From Brucella pseudogrignonensis (GTDB lineage Bacteria; Pseudomonadota; Alphaproteobacteria; Rhizobiales; Rhizobiaceae), in contig NZ_JAVLAT010000003.1 of the NCBI RefSeq assembly GCF_032190615.1, positions 1 through 64,000 of the forward strand: 64,000 nucleotides of DNA, read 5' to 3'. Below, one piece after another: positions 53,806-62,881 of this stretch. Numbering within the stretch: the stretch's first letter is position 1; the number at the start of each line of letters is the position of its first letter. Under the pieces are notes generated by a model. The model did not search any database. It was not told the DNA's origin and worked only from the letters and a program-made list of their open reading frames with translations. The translations under genes were made by a program, and so were the position numbers.

Positions 53806-53817
53806 GCGATTGTCTTT

Positions 53818-53842
53818 GGCTCGCCCCCGCTGGGGGTGAGCC
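53818..53842. terminator. Hairpin after groEL
   Basis: GGCTCGCCCCC / GGGGGTGAGCC with a 3-base loop and one G-T mismatch. No T-run follows, so it may only attenuate reading into the small gene at 53861. Confidence 0.6.
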
Positions 53843-53860
53843 TCTAATGAGGAGATAAAC

Positions 53861-54097
53861 ATGGTTCAGACTACAACCAAGCGCTCACCCCAACCACTCT
53901 ATTCCAGAGACCTTGTTGTCTGTCAGAGGGTTTTCGATGACATTCGATCGAGAGCTGGAGTTACCAAGGAAACTGAGGAAGCGGAGCGGATGGCGGCCAT
54001 CACTGTGGAATTATACAGGCAAGGTGTTCGCGAACCGAGCCATCTAGAAACAATGGTCGAGGCCGCGCGAGGCGTGTTCGATCACCGGGCGTACTAA
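53861..54097 (+). CDS. Small hypothetical protein downstream of groEL
   Basis: A protein of 78 residues (SRDLVVCQRVFDDIRSRAGV, EEAERMAAITVELYRQGVRE). It is soluble and helical; no family is recognised with certainty. GAGGAGATAAAC precedes the ATG, which supports it as a real gene. Codon use matches groESL. It is probably part of the same stress cassette and may be read through from groEL. No function can be proposed. Confidence 0.65.
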   Translation: MVQTTTKRSPQPLYSRDLVVCQRVFDDIRSRAGVTKETEEAERMAAITVELYRQGVREPSHLETMVEAARGVFDHRAY

Positions 54098-54153
54098 CGA
54101 CCTGCGCCACATGCAACCGAAACCATCCGCCTGGCATCAAAGGGGGGCAAGCT

Positions 54154-54453
54154 ATGAGAAAGGAAAGATTGGAAAATTTGATTCCGGAGAAACCAGCAGC
54201 AATTAGCGCCGAGCATCTGCATCATCCGGTCCAACATTTCGGTCATCCCCGAGACGTTCTTGCAGCCGACGATATCGACATAGACGAGAAACGCGCCATT
54301 CTTGCGTCGTGGGCATCCGACATCTTTGCCATCGATTCCAGTCCGGCTCTTCGCCTTTATCCTGGAACCGATAAGGCCGTCTCATATGACGAAATCATCG
54401 AAGCGCTGAAGACGCTTGACGGCACAGTTACCTTAACTCTGGCGCAAGCATAA
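54154..54453 (+). CDS. Small hypothetical protein in the stress cassette
   Basis: A protein of 99 residues, soluble (HLHHPVQHFGHPRDVLAADD, IDEKRAILASWASDIFAIDS). No function is recognised. It resembles short proteins found with stress genes in rhizobia, but that is from memory, not shown here. The ATG at 54154 follows GGGGGGCAAGCT. The composition fits its neighbours. The IS6-type element begins 55 bp after its stop. Confidence 0.65.
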   Translation: MRKERLENLIPEKPAAISAEHLHHPVQHFGHPRDVLAADDIDIDEKRAILASWASDIFAIDSSPALRLYPGTDKAVSYDEIIEALKTLDGTVTLTLAQA

Positions 54454-54507
54454 GCTGCGAAAATAGGCCATGATCGAATCTCGTTCCTCACTTTATCGCC
54501 AATAGGC

Positions 54508-55262
54508 ACTGTTACGTTAACCTGAGCAAGTCCGCAATTTTGTCTATGACGCTGAAATTATGCAGCTTTCAGGCATGCGATTTCACGCCACATGTTTGTG
54601 GCGGTCTGACGCAGCTCGCGATGGTCTGCTGAGGAGAGAAGGTCGCGGGGAAAGTAGTGGAGATTGTAGACCGGGTCGTGAATGGATGTGAAGCGTTGCA
54701 CGTGTCGCGCTGATTTAAAGCGCTTCATGACCCGCTCTCGTCGTCGGATGGGCTGGTGCGAATTCTCAGCGCGGTTGTTCAAGCCTTTGTGCTGACGATG
54801 ATCGCAAACGCTCATCCCCAGTTCTCGTTTGGCAGCGCCATAAGACCTCAGCTTATCGCTAACCATGACGCGCGCTGAACAGCCCTGGCTACGCAGAAGT
54901 TTACGCATGAAACGCTTAGCAGCCTTGGTATTGCGGCGCTTCTGAACAAGAACATCCAGTACAAAGCCATCCTGATCAACCGCGCGCCACAGAAAATGCT
55001 TCTCACCCTTGATCGTGATGACCATTTCATCAAGGTGCCATTTATCACCAAGACGTGGGGTACGGCGACGGATCGTATTGGCATATTCACGTCCAAACTT
55101 CTCCGCCCATTCATGCACCGTCTTGTGGGTGACGAGGATCCCACGGTAAGCCAGCATATCTTCGACCATGCGAAAGCTAAGAGGAAAGCGATAAGCTACG
55201 GAACTTAAGCTATCACATTGCGTTAAAAGACGGGTGAAGATGCTCGCTTTGAACCGGAACAC
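54508..55262 (-). mobile_element. IS6-family element with only one visible end
   Basis: Left terminus GGCACTGTTACGTTAACCTG at 54508, similar to the IS26-type GGCACTGTT ends. No inverted copy occurs around 55262-55346, so the other end was lost or mutated. It is of a different branch from the 817-bp copies. It interrupts the GC-rich stress cassette between the hypothetical gene and the DUF892 gene. Confidence 0.75.
54558..55262 (-). CDS. IS6-family transposase, probably defective at its 5' end
   Basis: A frame of 234 residues. From RFPLSFRMVEDMLAYRGI onward it is a normal IS6 transposase with D in WHLDEMVITIKGEKHFLWR, D in VMVSDKLRSYGAAK and E in NRAENSHQPIRRRERV. The first ~30 residues (FKASIFTRLLTQCDSLSSVA) do not look like the family N-terminus, which suggests an upstream frameshift or deletion. 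That agrees with the missing inverted repeat on this side. It may be inactive. Confidence 0.8.
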   Translation of the reverse strand: MFRFKASIFTRLLTQCDSLSSVAYRFPLSFRMVEDMLAYRGILVTHKTVHEWAEKFGREYANTIRRRTPRLGDKWHLDEMVITIKGEKHFLWRAVDQDGFVLDVLVQKRRNTKAAKRFMRKLLRSQGCSARVMVSDKLRSYGAAKRELGMSVCDHRQHKGLNNRAENSHQPIRRRERVMKRFKSARHVQRFTSIHDPVYNLHYFPRDLLSSADHRELRQTATNMWREIACLKAA

Positions 55263-55346
55263 TGGCCAATTCTCACATTTTTCCGCGAACTTAGCGGTCT
55301 TCGGGGCTCAAATATCGATCCGACAATTCATGAGAGGAGAAGTACC

Positions 55347-55844
55347 ATGGCAAAGGAAAAGACCCTTGAAGACCTGTTCCACGACACTCTCAAGGACATC
55401 TATTACGCTGAGCGCAAGATCCTGAAGGCTTTGCCGAAGATGAAACGTGCGGCGCAGTCTGAAGACCTGAAGGCTGCTTTCGAGAAGCATCGCGAAGAGA
55501 CGGAGGTTCATGTCGAACGACTTGTCCAGGTATTCGAGATCATGGGCAAGGCAGCGAGAGGCAAAACCTGCGACGCGATCGAAGGGATCATCGCCGAAGG
55601 CGAGGAGATCATGGAGGAGTTCAAGAATACAGCGGCGCTCGACGCCGGCTTGATTTCGTCCGCGCAGGCGGTCGAGCACTACGAAATCACCCGATATGGA
55701 ACTTTGAAACGGTGGGCAAAAGAACTTGGCCTGAGCGATGCGGCGAAGCTTCTCGATCAGACGCTTCAGGAAGAGTCCAAAACGGACAGCGATCTGACGA
55801 AACTTGCGGATGCTTCGGCCAACCAACGCGCCAAGGCTGCGTGA
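55347..55844 (+). CDS. DUF892/YciE-YciF family protein
   Basis: A protein of 165 residues in a ferritin-like four-helix bundle (TLEDLFHDTLKDIYYAERKI, KHREETEVHVERLVQVFEIM, SAQAVEHYEITRYGTLKRW). Glu and His residues that could bind a di-iron site are conserved (E of YYAERK, E and H of EETEVHVE, and EHYEI). YciF-like proteins are induced by stress, and ferroxidase-like functions are suspected but not proven. GAGAGGAGAAGTACC precedes the ATG. It sits immediately upstream of catalase, consistent with oxidative-stress protection. Confidence 0.9.
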   Translation: MAKEKTLEDLFHDTLKDIYYAERKILKALPKMKRAAQSEDLKAAFEKHREETEVHVERLVQVFEIMGKAARGKTCDAIEGIIAEGEEIMEEFKNTAALDAGLISSAQAVEHYEITRYGTLKRWAKELGLSDAAKLLDQTLQEESKTDSDLTKLADASANQRAKAA

Positions 55845-55916
55845 TCATGAAGCAGGGGTGCCACTCGGCACCCTTTCCAATTTGTATAGAGATCACATAA
55901 CGGACGGGAGCCAGCT

Positions 55917-58031
55917 ATGTCAGCCACCGACAAAGCCACAAATGTGCAAAAATCACTCAAGATTCATGACCAAAAGCTCGAAGCCGGCCCAGGCGGAGAT
56001 CTTTATCAGATTGCCGGCGACAAGACACCTGCCATGACCACCGCGCAGGGTGGGCCGGTGTCAGACGACCTCAACACGTTGAAGATCGGCCAGCGTGGTC
56101 CTACGCTGATTGAGGATTTTCATTTCCGGGAAAAAATCTTTCACTTCGACCATGAGCGTATTCCCGAGCGCGTCGTTCATGCCCGAGGCTATGGCGCGCA
56201 TGGCTATTTCGAGACGACAGCATCACTCAGCGAATATACGCGCGCAGATATTTTCCAACGGGTTGGCGAGAAGACGCCTGTCTTTGTCCGTTTTTCCACG
56301 GTTGCTGGATCGAAGGGTTCGTTCGACCTCGCCCGGGACGTCCGGGGCTTCGCCGTCAAGATTTACACCAAGGAAGGCAACTGGGATCTTGTCGGCAACA
56401 ACATTCCCGTCTTCTTCATTCAGGACGCCATCCGATTCCCCGATATGGTCCACGCCGTCAAGGAGGAGCCGGATCGGGCATTCCCGCAGGCCCAGTCGGC
56501 ACATGACAATTTTTGGGACTTCATCAGCCTGACACCAGAATCCATGCACATGATCATGTGGATCATGTCGGACCGCGCCATACCGCGCTCGTTCCGTTTC
56601 ATGGAAGGATTTGGCGTCCATACTTTCCGCTTCGTGAATGACAGGGATCAGTCGACCTTTGTCAAATTCATCTGGAAGCCGAAACTTGGCCTCCAATCCG
56701 TCGTATGGAACGAAGCGGTCAAGATCAATGGCGCCGACCCCGATTTCCATCGGCGCGATCTCTGGAATGCCATCCAAGCGGGTGACTTTCCGGAATGGGA
56801 GCTGTGCGTGCAACTCTTTGATCAGGATTTTGCCGACAGCTTCGACTTCGATGTGCTGGACCCGACCAAGCTGATCCCGGAAGAAATCATAAAGCCCATG
56901 CCGGTTGGGCGGCTGGTGCTCAACCGCATGCCGGACAATTTCTTCGCCGAGACTGAACAGGTCGCGTTCATGACGCAGAACGTTCCCCCCGGCATCGACT
57001 TCTCGAATGATCCGCTGCTCCAGGGGCGCAATTTCTCCTATCTCGACACGCAGTTGAAAAGATTGGGCAGTCCGAATTTCACCCATATTCCGATCAATGC
57101 GCCAAAGTGTCCGTTTCACCATCTCCAGCAGGACGGCCATATGGCGATGCGCAATCCTGTCGGACGAGCAAATTACCAGCCTAATTCCTGGGGCGAAGGG
57201 TCGAGGCCTGATCCCAAGCGCGGGTTCCGGTCGTTTGCAGCGCAGGAAGACGGACAGAAAGTTCGCCTCCGACCGGAGAGCTTCGCCGACCATTACAGCC
57301 AGGCGCGGCAGTTCTATCTGAGCCAGACCGCTGTGGAGCAAAAACATATCGCCATGGCGCTGACCTTCGAACTGTCGAAGGTGGAAACACCTGTGATCCG
57401 TGAGCGTGTTGTGTCTCATTTGCTCAACATCGATGCCAACCTTGCGGAAACGGTCGCCGGAAAGCTCGGCATCCGCAAGATGCCGAAGGCTGCGGATGCA
57501 ATGGTGCCCGTACGTGACAATCTTGCTCCGTCTCCTGCACTCAGCATTATTGAGAACGGACCCGGCAGCTTCAAGGGCAGAAAGATCGGCGTGTTTGTCG
57601 CCGATGGCACGGATGCACAGGTGCTCAAGGGTATCCGGCACGCCGCGGAGAAGGAAGGCGCAATGGTGGAACTGGTTGCGCCGACGGTCGGAGGTTTCGA
57701 AGCATCCAGCGGCGATTGGATGGAGGCCGACCATATGATTGACGGTGGTCCATCCGTATTGTTTGATGCTGTAGCGCTTGTGTTATCTGAAGAAGCGGTC
57801 AACAGGCTTATCGGCGAGTCCACTGCAAGAGACTTTGTTGCAGACGCTTTTGCCCACTGCAAGTTCATTGGCTTTACCGCAGGCGCGATGCCGCTGCTCA
57901 CCAAGGCCGGTATCGAGCCCGAAATGGACGAAGGGCTGATCCCGCTCGACAATGCAAGGGCGGCCACCGATTTCGTCGCGTCTTGCCGTAAGCTTCGCTT
58001 ATGGGCGCGTGAAGATACCGTCAAGCTCTGA
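55917..58031 (+). CDS. katE: Large-subunit (clade 2) catalase, HPII/KatE type
   Basis: A protein of 704 residues. The heme-catalase core has H88 in [16 protein letters not shown], the distal Asn in [18 protein letters not shown] and the proximal Tyr in [14 protein letters not shown]. The C-terminal ~150 residues are the class-I-amidotransferase-like (DJ-1/PfpI) domain found only in large-subunit catalases ([38 protein letters not shown]). It decomposes hydrogen peroxide. ATG 55917 follows GGACGGGAGCCAGC. It is GC-rich like groESL. A GC-rich terminator follows. Confidence 0.95.
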   Translation: MSATDKATNVQKSLKIHDQKLEAGPGGDLYQIAGDKTPAMTTAQGGPVSDDLNTLKIGQRGPTLIEDFHFREKIFHFDHERIPERVVHARGYGAHGYFETTASLSEYTRADIFQRVGEKTPVFVRFSTVAGSKGSFDLARDVRGFAVKIYTKEGNWDLVGNNIPVFFIQDAIRFPDMVHAVKEEPDRAFPQAQSAHDNFWDFISLTPESMHMIMWIMSDRAIPRSFRFMEGFGVHTFRFVNDRDQSTFVKFIWKPKLGLQSVVWNEAVKINGADPDFHRRDLWNAIQAGDFPEWELCVQLFDQDFADSFDFDVLDPTKLIPEEIIKPMPVGRLVLNRMPDNFFAETEQVAFMTQNVPPGIDFSNDPLLQGRNFSYLDTQLKRLGSPNFTHIPINAPKCPFHHLQQDGHMAMRNPVGRANYQPNSWGEGSRPDPKRGFRSFAAQEDGQKVRLRPESFADHYSQARQFYLSQTAVEQKHIAMALTFELSKVETPVIRERVVSHLLNIDANLAETVAGKLGIRKMPKAADAMVPVRDNLAPSPALSIIENGPGSFKGRKIGVFVADGTDAQVLKGIRHAAEKEGAMVELVAPTVGGFEASSGDWMEADHMIDGGPSVLFDAVALVLSEEAVNRLIGESTARDFVADAFAHCKFIGFTAGAMPLLTKAGIEPEMDEGLIPLDNARAATDFVASCRKLRLWAREDTVKL

Positions 58032-58081
58032 TCTCGCAGCATACAATTGATGTGAAGAGATGTTCGAAGTGCAAACACAAG

Positions 58082-58102
58082 CGGCCCGGCCCAGCCGGGC
58101 CG
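58082..58102 (+). terminator. Terminator after catalase
   Basis: CGGCCCGGC / GCCGGGCCG stem with a 3-base loop followed by TTT, 50 bp after the catalase stop. Confidence 0.75.
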
Positions 58103-58144
58103 TTTACCGCGCGTATTAGAATGTGGAGAAATTGGTAATCGCCC

Positions 58145-59758
58145 ATGAAGAACATTGCTATCGTCGGCACCGGACCGACCGGGATCTATACTTTCTTTTC
58201 GCTGCTCAAATTCGCAGAGCCAATGTCCATCTCGATCTACGAGAAGGAAGATGAAGCTGGCGTAGGCATGCCATATAATGACGATGAGAACAGCCGGATG
58301 ATGCTGGCCAACATCGCCAGCATCGAGATTCCGCCGATTACCTCGACCTATCTGGACTGGCTGCGCGAGCAGGACGAGACGCGTCTCGCTCGATACCGGG
58401 TCGACAAGGAAGGTCTTCACGATCGACAATTCCTGCCTCGCATTCTGCTGGGCGAATATTTCCGGGATCAGTTTCTGGCTCTTGTCGAGGCAGCGCGTCG
58501 AAAAGGCTTTGAAGTCGAAGTGCACGAATCCTGCGAGGTCACGGATATCGAAGCCACGGCCGATGGTGTCAAACTCTGGACTGAGGGGAAGCTCGATTCG
58601 AAACTCTTCGATCTCGTCGTCATAGCCACCGGCCACGTCTGGCCCGACGACGACGAAGCAACGCGCAGTTATTTTCCCAGCCCCTGGTCTGGACTGATCG
58701 AAACCAGGATACCGGCGTGTCAAGTGGGCATTATGGGGACATCGCTCAGCGCCATCGACGCAGCGATGGCGGTCGTTGCCCAGCACGGAAGCTTCATCGA
58801 GGAAGAAGACGAAAGCCTGCGCTTCGACCTTGACCCGGACAGTAAAGGTCTGGCGATAACGCTTATGTCCCGTTCTGGCATCCTGCCAGAAGCGGATTTT
58901 TATTGCCCGATCCCGTATGAGCCCTTACAGATTGCTACGGAGCAGGCGATCAACAGGGAGATCCAGACTGACGAGAGTGGCTTGCTTGACAGGATATTTG
59001 CCCTGGTCGCGCGCGAAATCGAGGACGCCGATCCGGCCTGGAGCGAGCGTGTTTCGCTTTCGAAGCTCGACGCTGACAGCTTCGCTGATGCCTACTTTGC
59101 CGACCGCCAAAACCACGATGCGTTCCGCTGGGCAGAATACAATCTCAAAGAAGTCGAGCGCAACAAGCAGGAGAAGCATACCGTCCCCTGGCGCTATGCA
59201 ATCCTTCGGCTGCACGAGGTCGTGCAAGAGATTATCCCGCATCTCAATGAAGAGGACCGCGAGCGGTTCGATACAGGACTCTGCAAGGTCTTCGTCGACA
59301 ACTATGCCGCCATCCCGTCGGAATCGATCCGCAGGCTGCTGGCGCTGCGCAAGGCTGGCCTGATAGACGTCCTCGAACTTGGGCACGATTACGACATGGA
59401 CGTAAGGGAGGATCACACCGTCATCGCCATTGGCTCGGCAATACGGACATTCGACGTGTTCATCGACGCCCGAGGCCAGAAGCCACTCAAGACGAAGGAT
59501 TTACCGTTTCCGTCACTGCGCCGGCAACTCGTTTCGGTCGGAGAGGATATTCCGGACGTTTCAGACGACTACACTTTGCTGGCACCGGACATTGCACGTG
59601 GCAAGATTGCGTTCGGCGGGCTGCCGTATCTGATGCACGACCAGCCTTTCGTGCAGGGAATTACGGCAAGTGCCGACATTGGAGCATCAATGGCCACTGC
59701 TGTCAGTGAACTAACACACCGAACGCGCCGGCGGCTTCCTTTCATTGATCTCTCCTGA
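58145..59758 (+). CDS. FAD/NAD(P)-binding protein
   Basis: A protein of 537 residues. The N-terminal dinucleotide-binding motif KNIAIVGTGPTGIYTFFSLL is followed by YEKEDEAGVGMPYNDDENSR and LDWLREQDETRLARYRVDKE. A second nucleotide-binding region (VGIMGTSLSAIDAAMAVVAQ) occurs near residue 200. This is the NAD_binding_9 (HI0933-like/Lys-Orn-monooxygenase-like) layout. The reaction is unknown. It is probably a redox enzyme within the stress cassette, with the same codon bias, 113 bp after catalase. Confidence 0.85.
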   Translation: MKNIAIVGTGPTGIYTFFSLLKFAEPMSISIYEKEDEAGVGMPYNDDENSRMMLANIASIEIPPITSTYLDWLREQDETRLARYRVDKEGLHDRQFLPRILLGEYFRDQFLALVEAARRKGFEVEVHESCEVTDIEATADGVKLWTEGKLDSKLFDLVVIATGHVWPDDDEATRSYFPSPWSGLIETRIPACQVGIMGTSLSAIDAAMAVVAQHGSFIEEEDESLRFDLDPDSKGLAITLMSRSGILPEADFYCPIPYEPLQIATEQAINREIQTDESGLLDRIFALVAREIEDADPAWSERVSLSKLDADSFADAYFADRQNHDAFRWAEYNLKEVERNKQEKHTVPWRYAILRLHEVVQEIIPHLNEEDRERFDTGLCKVFVDNYAAIPSESIRRLLALRKAGLIDVLELGHDYDMDVREDHTVIAIGSAIRTFDVFIDARGQKPLKTKDLPFPSLRRQLVSVGEDIPDVSDDYTLLAPDIARGKIAFGGLPYLMHDQPFVQGITASADIGASMATAVSELTHRTRRRLPFIDLS

Positions 59759-59780
59759 TCGAAGCTGAAACATTGATGGG

Positions 59781-60365
59781 TCAGACAGATACGCCGATGC
59801 GAGCGCTCTGGATTATATCTTCGATCAATTCACGCCTTGCACGTTCTCTCGCGACACTGTCGTTTAACCGCAAGATATAGGATGGATGCCAGGAGATCAG
59901 CACCGGTCCACCATGTAACCCGAATTCAGCCTGACCGCGTCGCGAAGTAAGAGGAGCGTTGTTATCCCTCAGAGCGAACGCCGCAGAAGCCCCCAACGCA
60001 ACCACCATGCGTGGACGGATGAAAGCCAGCTCAAGCCCAAGCCACCAGCGACAATGCAGAATTTCCTGCCGGTCAGGATTTTGATGCAGGCGGTGCTTGC
60101 CACGCGGCGTGAACTTAAAATGCTTGACTGCATTTGTCAGCCATGTCTGCCTAACTTCTGCTCCTGCTGCAACCATGGCTTCACGCAAAAGGTGACCTGC
60201 CGGACCTACGAACGGTCGACCTTCCAGATCCTCACGATCACCCGGCTGTTCTCCTACAATCATGAGCTCAGCGTCTTCGGGCCCCTCACCCCAAACAGTC
60301 TGGGTTGCGGCCTCGCATAATCCACATCGCCGACAATGTCCGGCAGCCACTCGCGCTTCGACCAT
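59781..60365 (-). CDS. UdgX-family uracil-DNA-binding protein, possibly N-terminally truncated
   Basis: A protein of 194 residues of the family 4-like uracil-DNA glycosylase group: CRRCGLCEAATQTVWGEG, GEQPGDREDLEGRPFVGPAG, TNAVKHFKFTPRGKHRLHQN and ISWHPSYILR. The R-L-H within GKHRLHQNP corresponds to the UdgX-specific loop whose His forms a covalent bond with uracil-DNA in the studied mycobacterial protein. In many rhizobia UdgX is fused behind a DUF4130 domain. Here that part is absent and the frame remains open to about 60388, where Fic-type sequence begins. It is therefore either a stand-alone UdgX or the C-terminal half of a broken fusion. Its usual partner, a radical-SAM protein, is the truncated gene at 1400. 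Confidence 0.85.
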   Translation of the reverse strand: MVEARVAAGHCRRCGLCEAATQTVWGEGPEDAELMIVGEQPGDREDLEGRPFVGPAGHLLREAMVAAGAEVRQTWLTNAVKHFKFTPRGKHRLHQNPDRQEILHCRWWLGLELAFIRPRMVVALGASAAFALRDNNAPLTSRRGQAEFGLHGGPVLISWHPSYILRLNDSVARERARRELIEDIIQSARIGVSV

Positions 60366-60387
60366 TGTCTGAGGGAATTCGGCGGCA

Positions 60388-60730
60388 CTGTTACGCGCAG
60401 TTGGAACAACATCAGCGCACCCTTGATGTAACAGAATGGCTGGTGTGGTTTGGGCATACCGTGCTCGCAGCGCAACAACTGACGCTCAAGCGGGTGCGCT
60501 TTTATATTGCCAAAGCGCATTTCTATGACCGGTTCCGGGGTGCACTCAATCCTCGGCAAGAAAAAGTCGTCGCGCGGTTGTTTGAAGCCGGGCCCGAAGG
60601 CTTTGTGGGCGGCTTAAGTGCTGACAATTATCTGGCCATTACCAAAACCTCACGTGCCACCGCGACCCGTGATCTGCAGGACCTGGTCGACAAGGGCGCG
60701 CTGACGCGCAGTGGCCAGTTGCGGTTGTAA
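60388..60730 (+). pseudogene. Fic-family protein, C-terminal fragment
   Basis: The stretch reads QLEQHQRTLDVTEWLVWFGH, KRVRFYIAKAHFYDRFRGAL, LNPRQEKVVARLFEAG and TSRATATRDLQDLVDKGALT. This is the end of a Fic (DUF4172-type) protein with its C-terminal winged helix. The catalytic HxFxDGNGR motif is missing, lost at the junction with the UdgX region. The gap to the IS66-like gene (60731-60869) holds nothing I recognise. Confidence 0.75.
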
Positions 60731-60869
60731 CCGGGGCAGATTTGTTGGCAGTTCTTTTGTTTTTGAGTCGAAGTCAGAAATATCAAACACTGTGCATATC
60801 GCGAGTTTCGCATCGATATTTCATGCCTATGGGATTCCTGATTTTGGCAAATCATGATTCTCTTTTGGT

Positions 60870-61413
60870 ATGCCGAAGAGAACGCTTCCCTCGCCCAAGC
60901 ATGCTGACACGCTTTCACTGAATGCGTTGCGCAGTCTGGTCACAGGTCTGGTTGAGAAAGCAGAACATGCAGAGGCTCGTCTTGAGAGACTGGAAGCTGA
61001 GAATGCAGCACTCCGTAAGGAGAATGCCGAGCTTCGTCTGGAAAACACCCGGCTTAAGGTTGAGAACCAACTCCTTCGCGATGAGATTGCTCGGCTGAAA
61101 AACCTGCCACCACGACCACCGTTCAAACCGTCAGGCATGGACAAGGCCACAGACGCGAAGGCGCAGGATAAACAGCCAAGCAAAAAGAAACCACGTGGAC
61201 CAAAACGGGATGTCGAACGCGTTGACCGTGATGTTGTTCTTCATGCCAATGCTCCGGTTGGATCACGTTTTAAAGGTTACAAAAGCTGTTACGTTCGGGA
61301 TGTGGTTTTGCGCGCTGAGGTTATTCATTACCGGCGTGAATGCTGGGTGACCCCGGACGGTAAAACAATCTTTGCGCCGCTGCCTACAGGAATCGTCGGA
61401 GGTTACGGACCTA
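60870..61413 (+). pseudogene. IS66-type transposase, N-terminal fragment
   Basis: It begins MPKRTLPSPKHADTLSL and continues with a long leucine-zipper-like coiled coil (LEAENAALRKENAELRLENT), a proline- and lysine-rich linker (KKKPRGPKRDVERVD), and the start of the zinc-finger/core region (GYKSCYVRDVVLRAEVIHYR). This is the N-terminal ~180 residues of a TnpC-like protein of a branch different from 3304. It is cut by the second 840-bp IS at 61414, and no continuation is found after that element at 62254. Confidence 0.8.
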
Positions 61414-62253
61414 GGCTCAGGACCCATTGATTTCAGAAAGGAGAGGTGATTCAGTTTCGTTTGAGGAGGCTGATCAATGAGTAATCTTTACTGGCTGAGC
61501 GAAGGACAAATGTCACGCCTTCGCCCGTTTTTTCCCAAGAGCCATGGACGTCCACGCGTTGATGACAGGCGTGTCTTGAGTGGAATTATCTTCATTCTTC
61601 GCAATGGGTTACGGTGGTGTGATGCCCCTCGGGAATACGGGCCTTGTAAAACGCTCTATAATCGTTGGAACCGTTGGTGTCACAAGGGGATATTTGCGCA
61701 GATATTTGAAGGCCTGTCTTCACAATCATCAGTCGGCAAGACTGTGATGATGGATGCGACCTATTTGAAAGCACACCGTACGGCTTCAAGCCTACGGTTA
61801 AAAAAGGGGGCGCTGGACGCCTGATCGGTCGGACGAAGGGTGGCATAAATACCAAGTTGCATGCCGTCACCGATACGCAGGGGCGTCCCATTTGTTTCCA
61901 TGTCACGGCAGGGCAAATCAGCGACTATAAAGGAGCAGCAGTTCTAATCGATAAACTGCCGAAGGTTGACTGGCTTCTTGCAGACAGAGGCTATGATGCT
62001 GACTGGTTCAGAAAACGGTTAAAAGACAAAGAGATAAAGCCGTGCATACCGGGGCGCAAAAACCGCAAGAAGGCTATCAAGTATGACAAACGCCGATATA
62101 AACGGCGCAATCGTATCGAAATCATGTTTGGCAGACTGAAAGACTGGCGAAGAATTGCTACCCGTTATGATCGCTGCCCGATTGTGTTCCAAGCAGCAAT
62201 AGATCTCGCAGCAGCCGTTATATTCTGGCTTGGAAAGGAATGAGTCCTGAGCC
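61414..62253 (+). mobile_element. IS5-family (IS427-group) insertion sequence, copy 2, 840 bp
   Basis: Same ends and length as copy 1, opposite orientation, flanked by a TA duplication (61412-61413, 62254-62255). Flanking genes on either side are broken: IS66-type transposase on the left, IS6 relic on the right. Both copies' encoded proteins appear identical. Confidence 0.92.
61477..62243 (+). CDS. IS5-family transposase, made by -1 frameshifting (orfA 61477-61824, orfB 61857-62243)
   Basis: The same two-frame transposase as in copy 1. orfA ends RLKKGALDA. The slippery A-AAA-AAG heptamer is at 61800-61806, from which a -1 shift gives KKGGAGRLIGRTKGGINTK and continues into orfB with VDWLLADRGYDADW and IEIMFGRLKDWRR. 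Predicted fused product about 255 residues. Being intact and identical to copy 1, it is probably still active. Confidence 0.92.
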
Positions 62254-62690
62254 TAGGCCGTCACTATGATCGGTGGAAAGAGATTCTGGCTCTAGCGTGC
62301 AATTGATGCAGACAGCGATGTTTTTGATATTCTGTCTGAAACGCGTCGAAACCCCAAAGCCGCCAGGCATTTCTTTTCAAAACTGATCAGATAATTCCGT
62401 CAGCGACGCGGTGCTGTGACACACAAGTTGCGCAGCTACGTCAATCCGATATAAAACCTAGCGTCAGTTGCCGGAACAGCGTGCTCATAAAGGCCTGAAT
62501 AATAAAATTGATAACTCACATCGCCTAAGCTGAAAACAGGAAAAATGATGAGGCGGTTTAAATCATCGCGTCAGGCGCAACGATTATTTTCGGCCTACTA
62601 TTATATCAACATGATATTCCGTCCTCGCCGCAACAATCTCATCACCATATCCAACCGCAATGCACGCACCGATTCATTTGCATTATAGCG
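62254..62690 (+). pseudogene. IS6-family transposase, degenerate relic
   Basis: Reading through several stops gives GGKRFWL, RAIDADSDVFDILSETRRNP, KAARHFFSKLIR, HKLRSYVNPI and MMRRFKSSRQAQRLFSAYYY. These are the middle and end of an old IS6 transposase, with the catalytic D (AIDAD region) damaged by substitutions. The following 62691-62881 is a promoter region for the next gene (AGGAGGAATCT before its ATG) with no other gene. Confidence 0.75.
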
Positions 62691-62881
62691 TGAGTACACT
62701 ACTACAATAGTCACTTGAAAACACAGACTCAAGCGACTTGAAGCCTTAATGAAACGACTTGGCAATGCCTTTGAGAATCTGCATCTCGAAACGCTAACAA
62801 ATTTGCTACTTCCATTTGTCAAGTTATGAGTAATCCAAAAGGCTCATGAGGAGTATTCAAGGGGGAGTTTAGGAGGAATCT

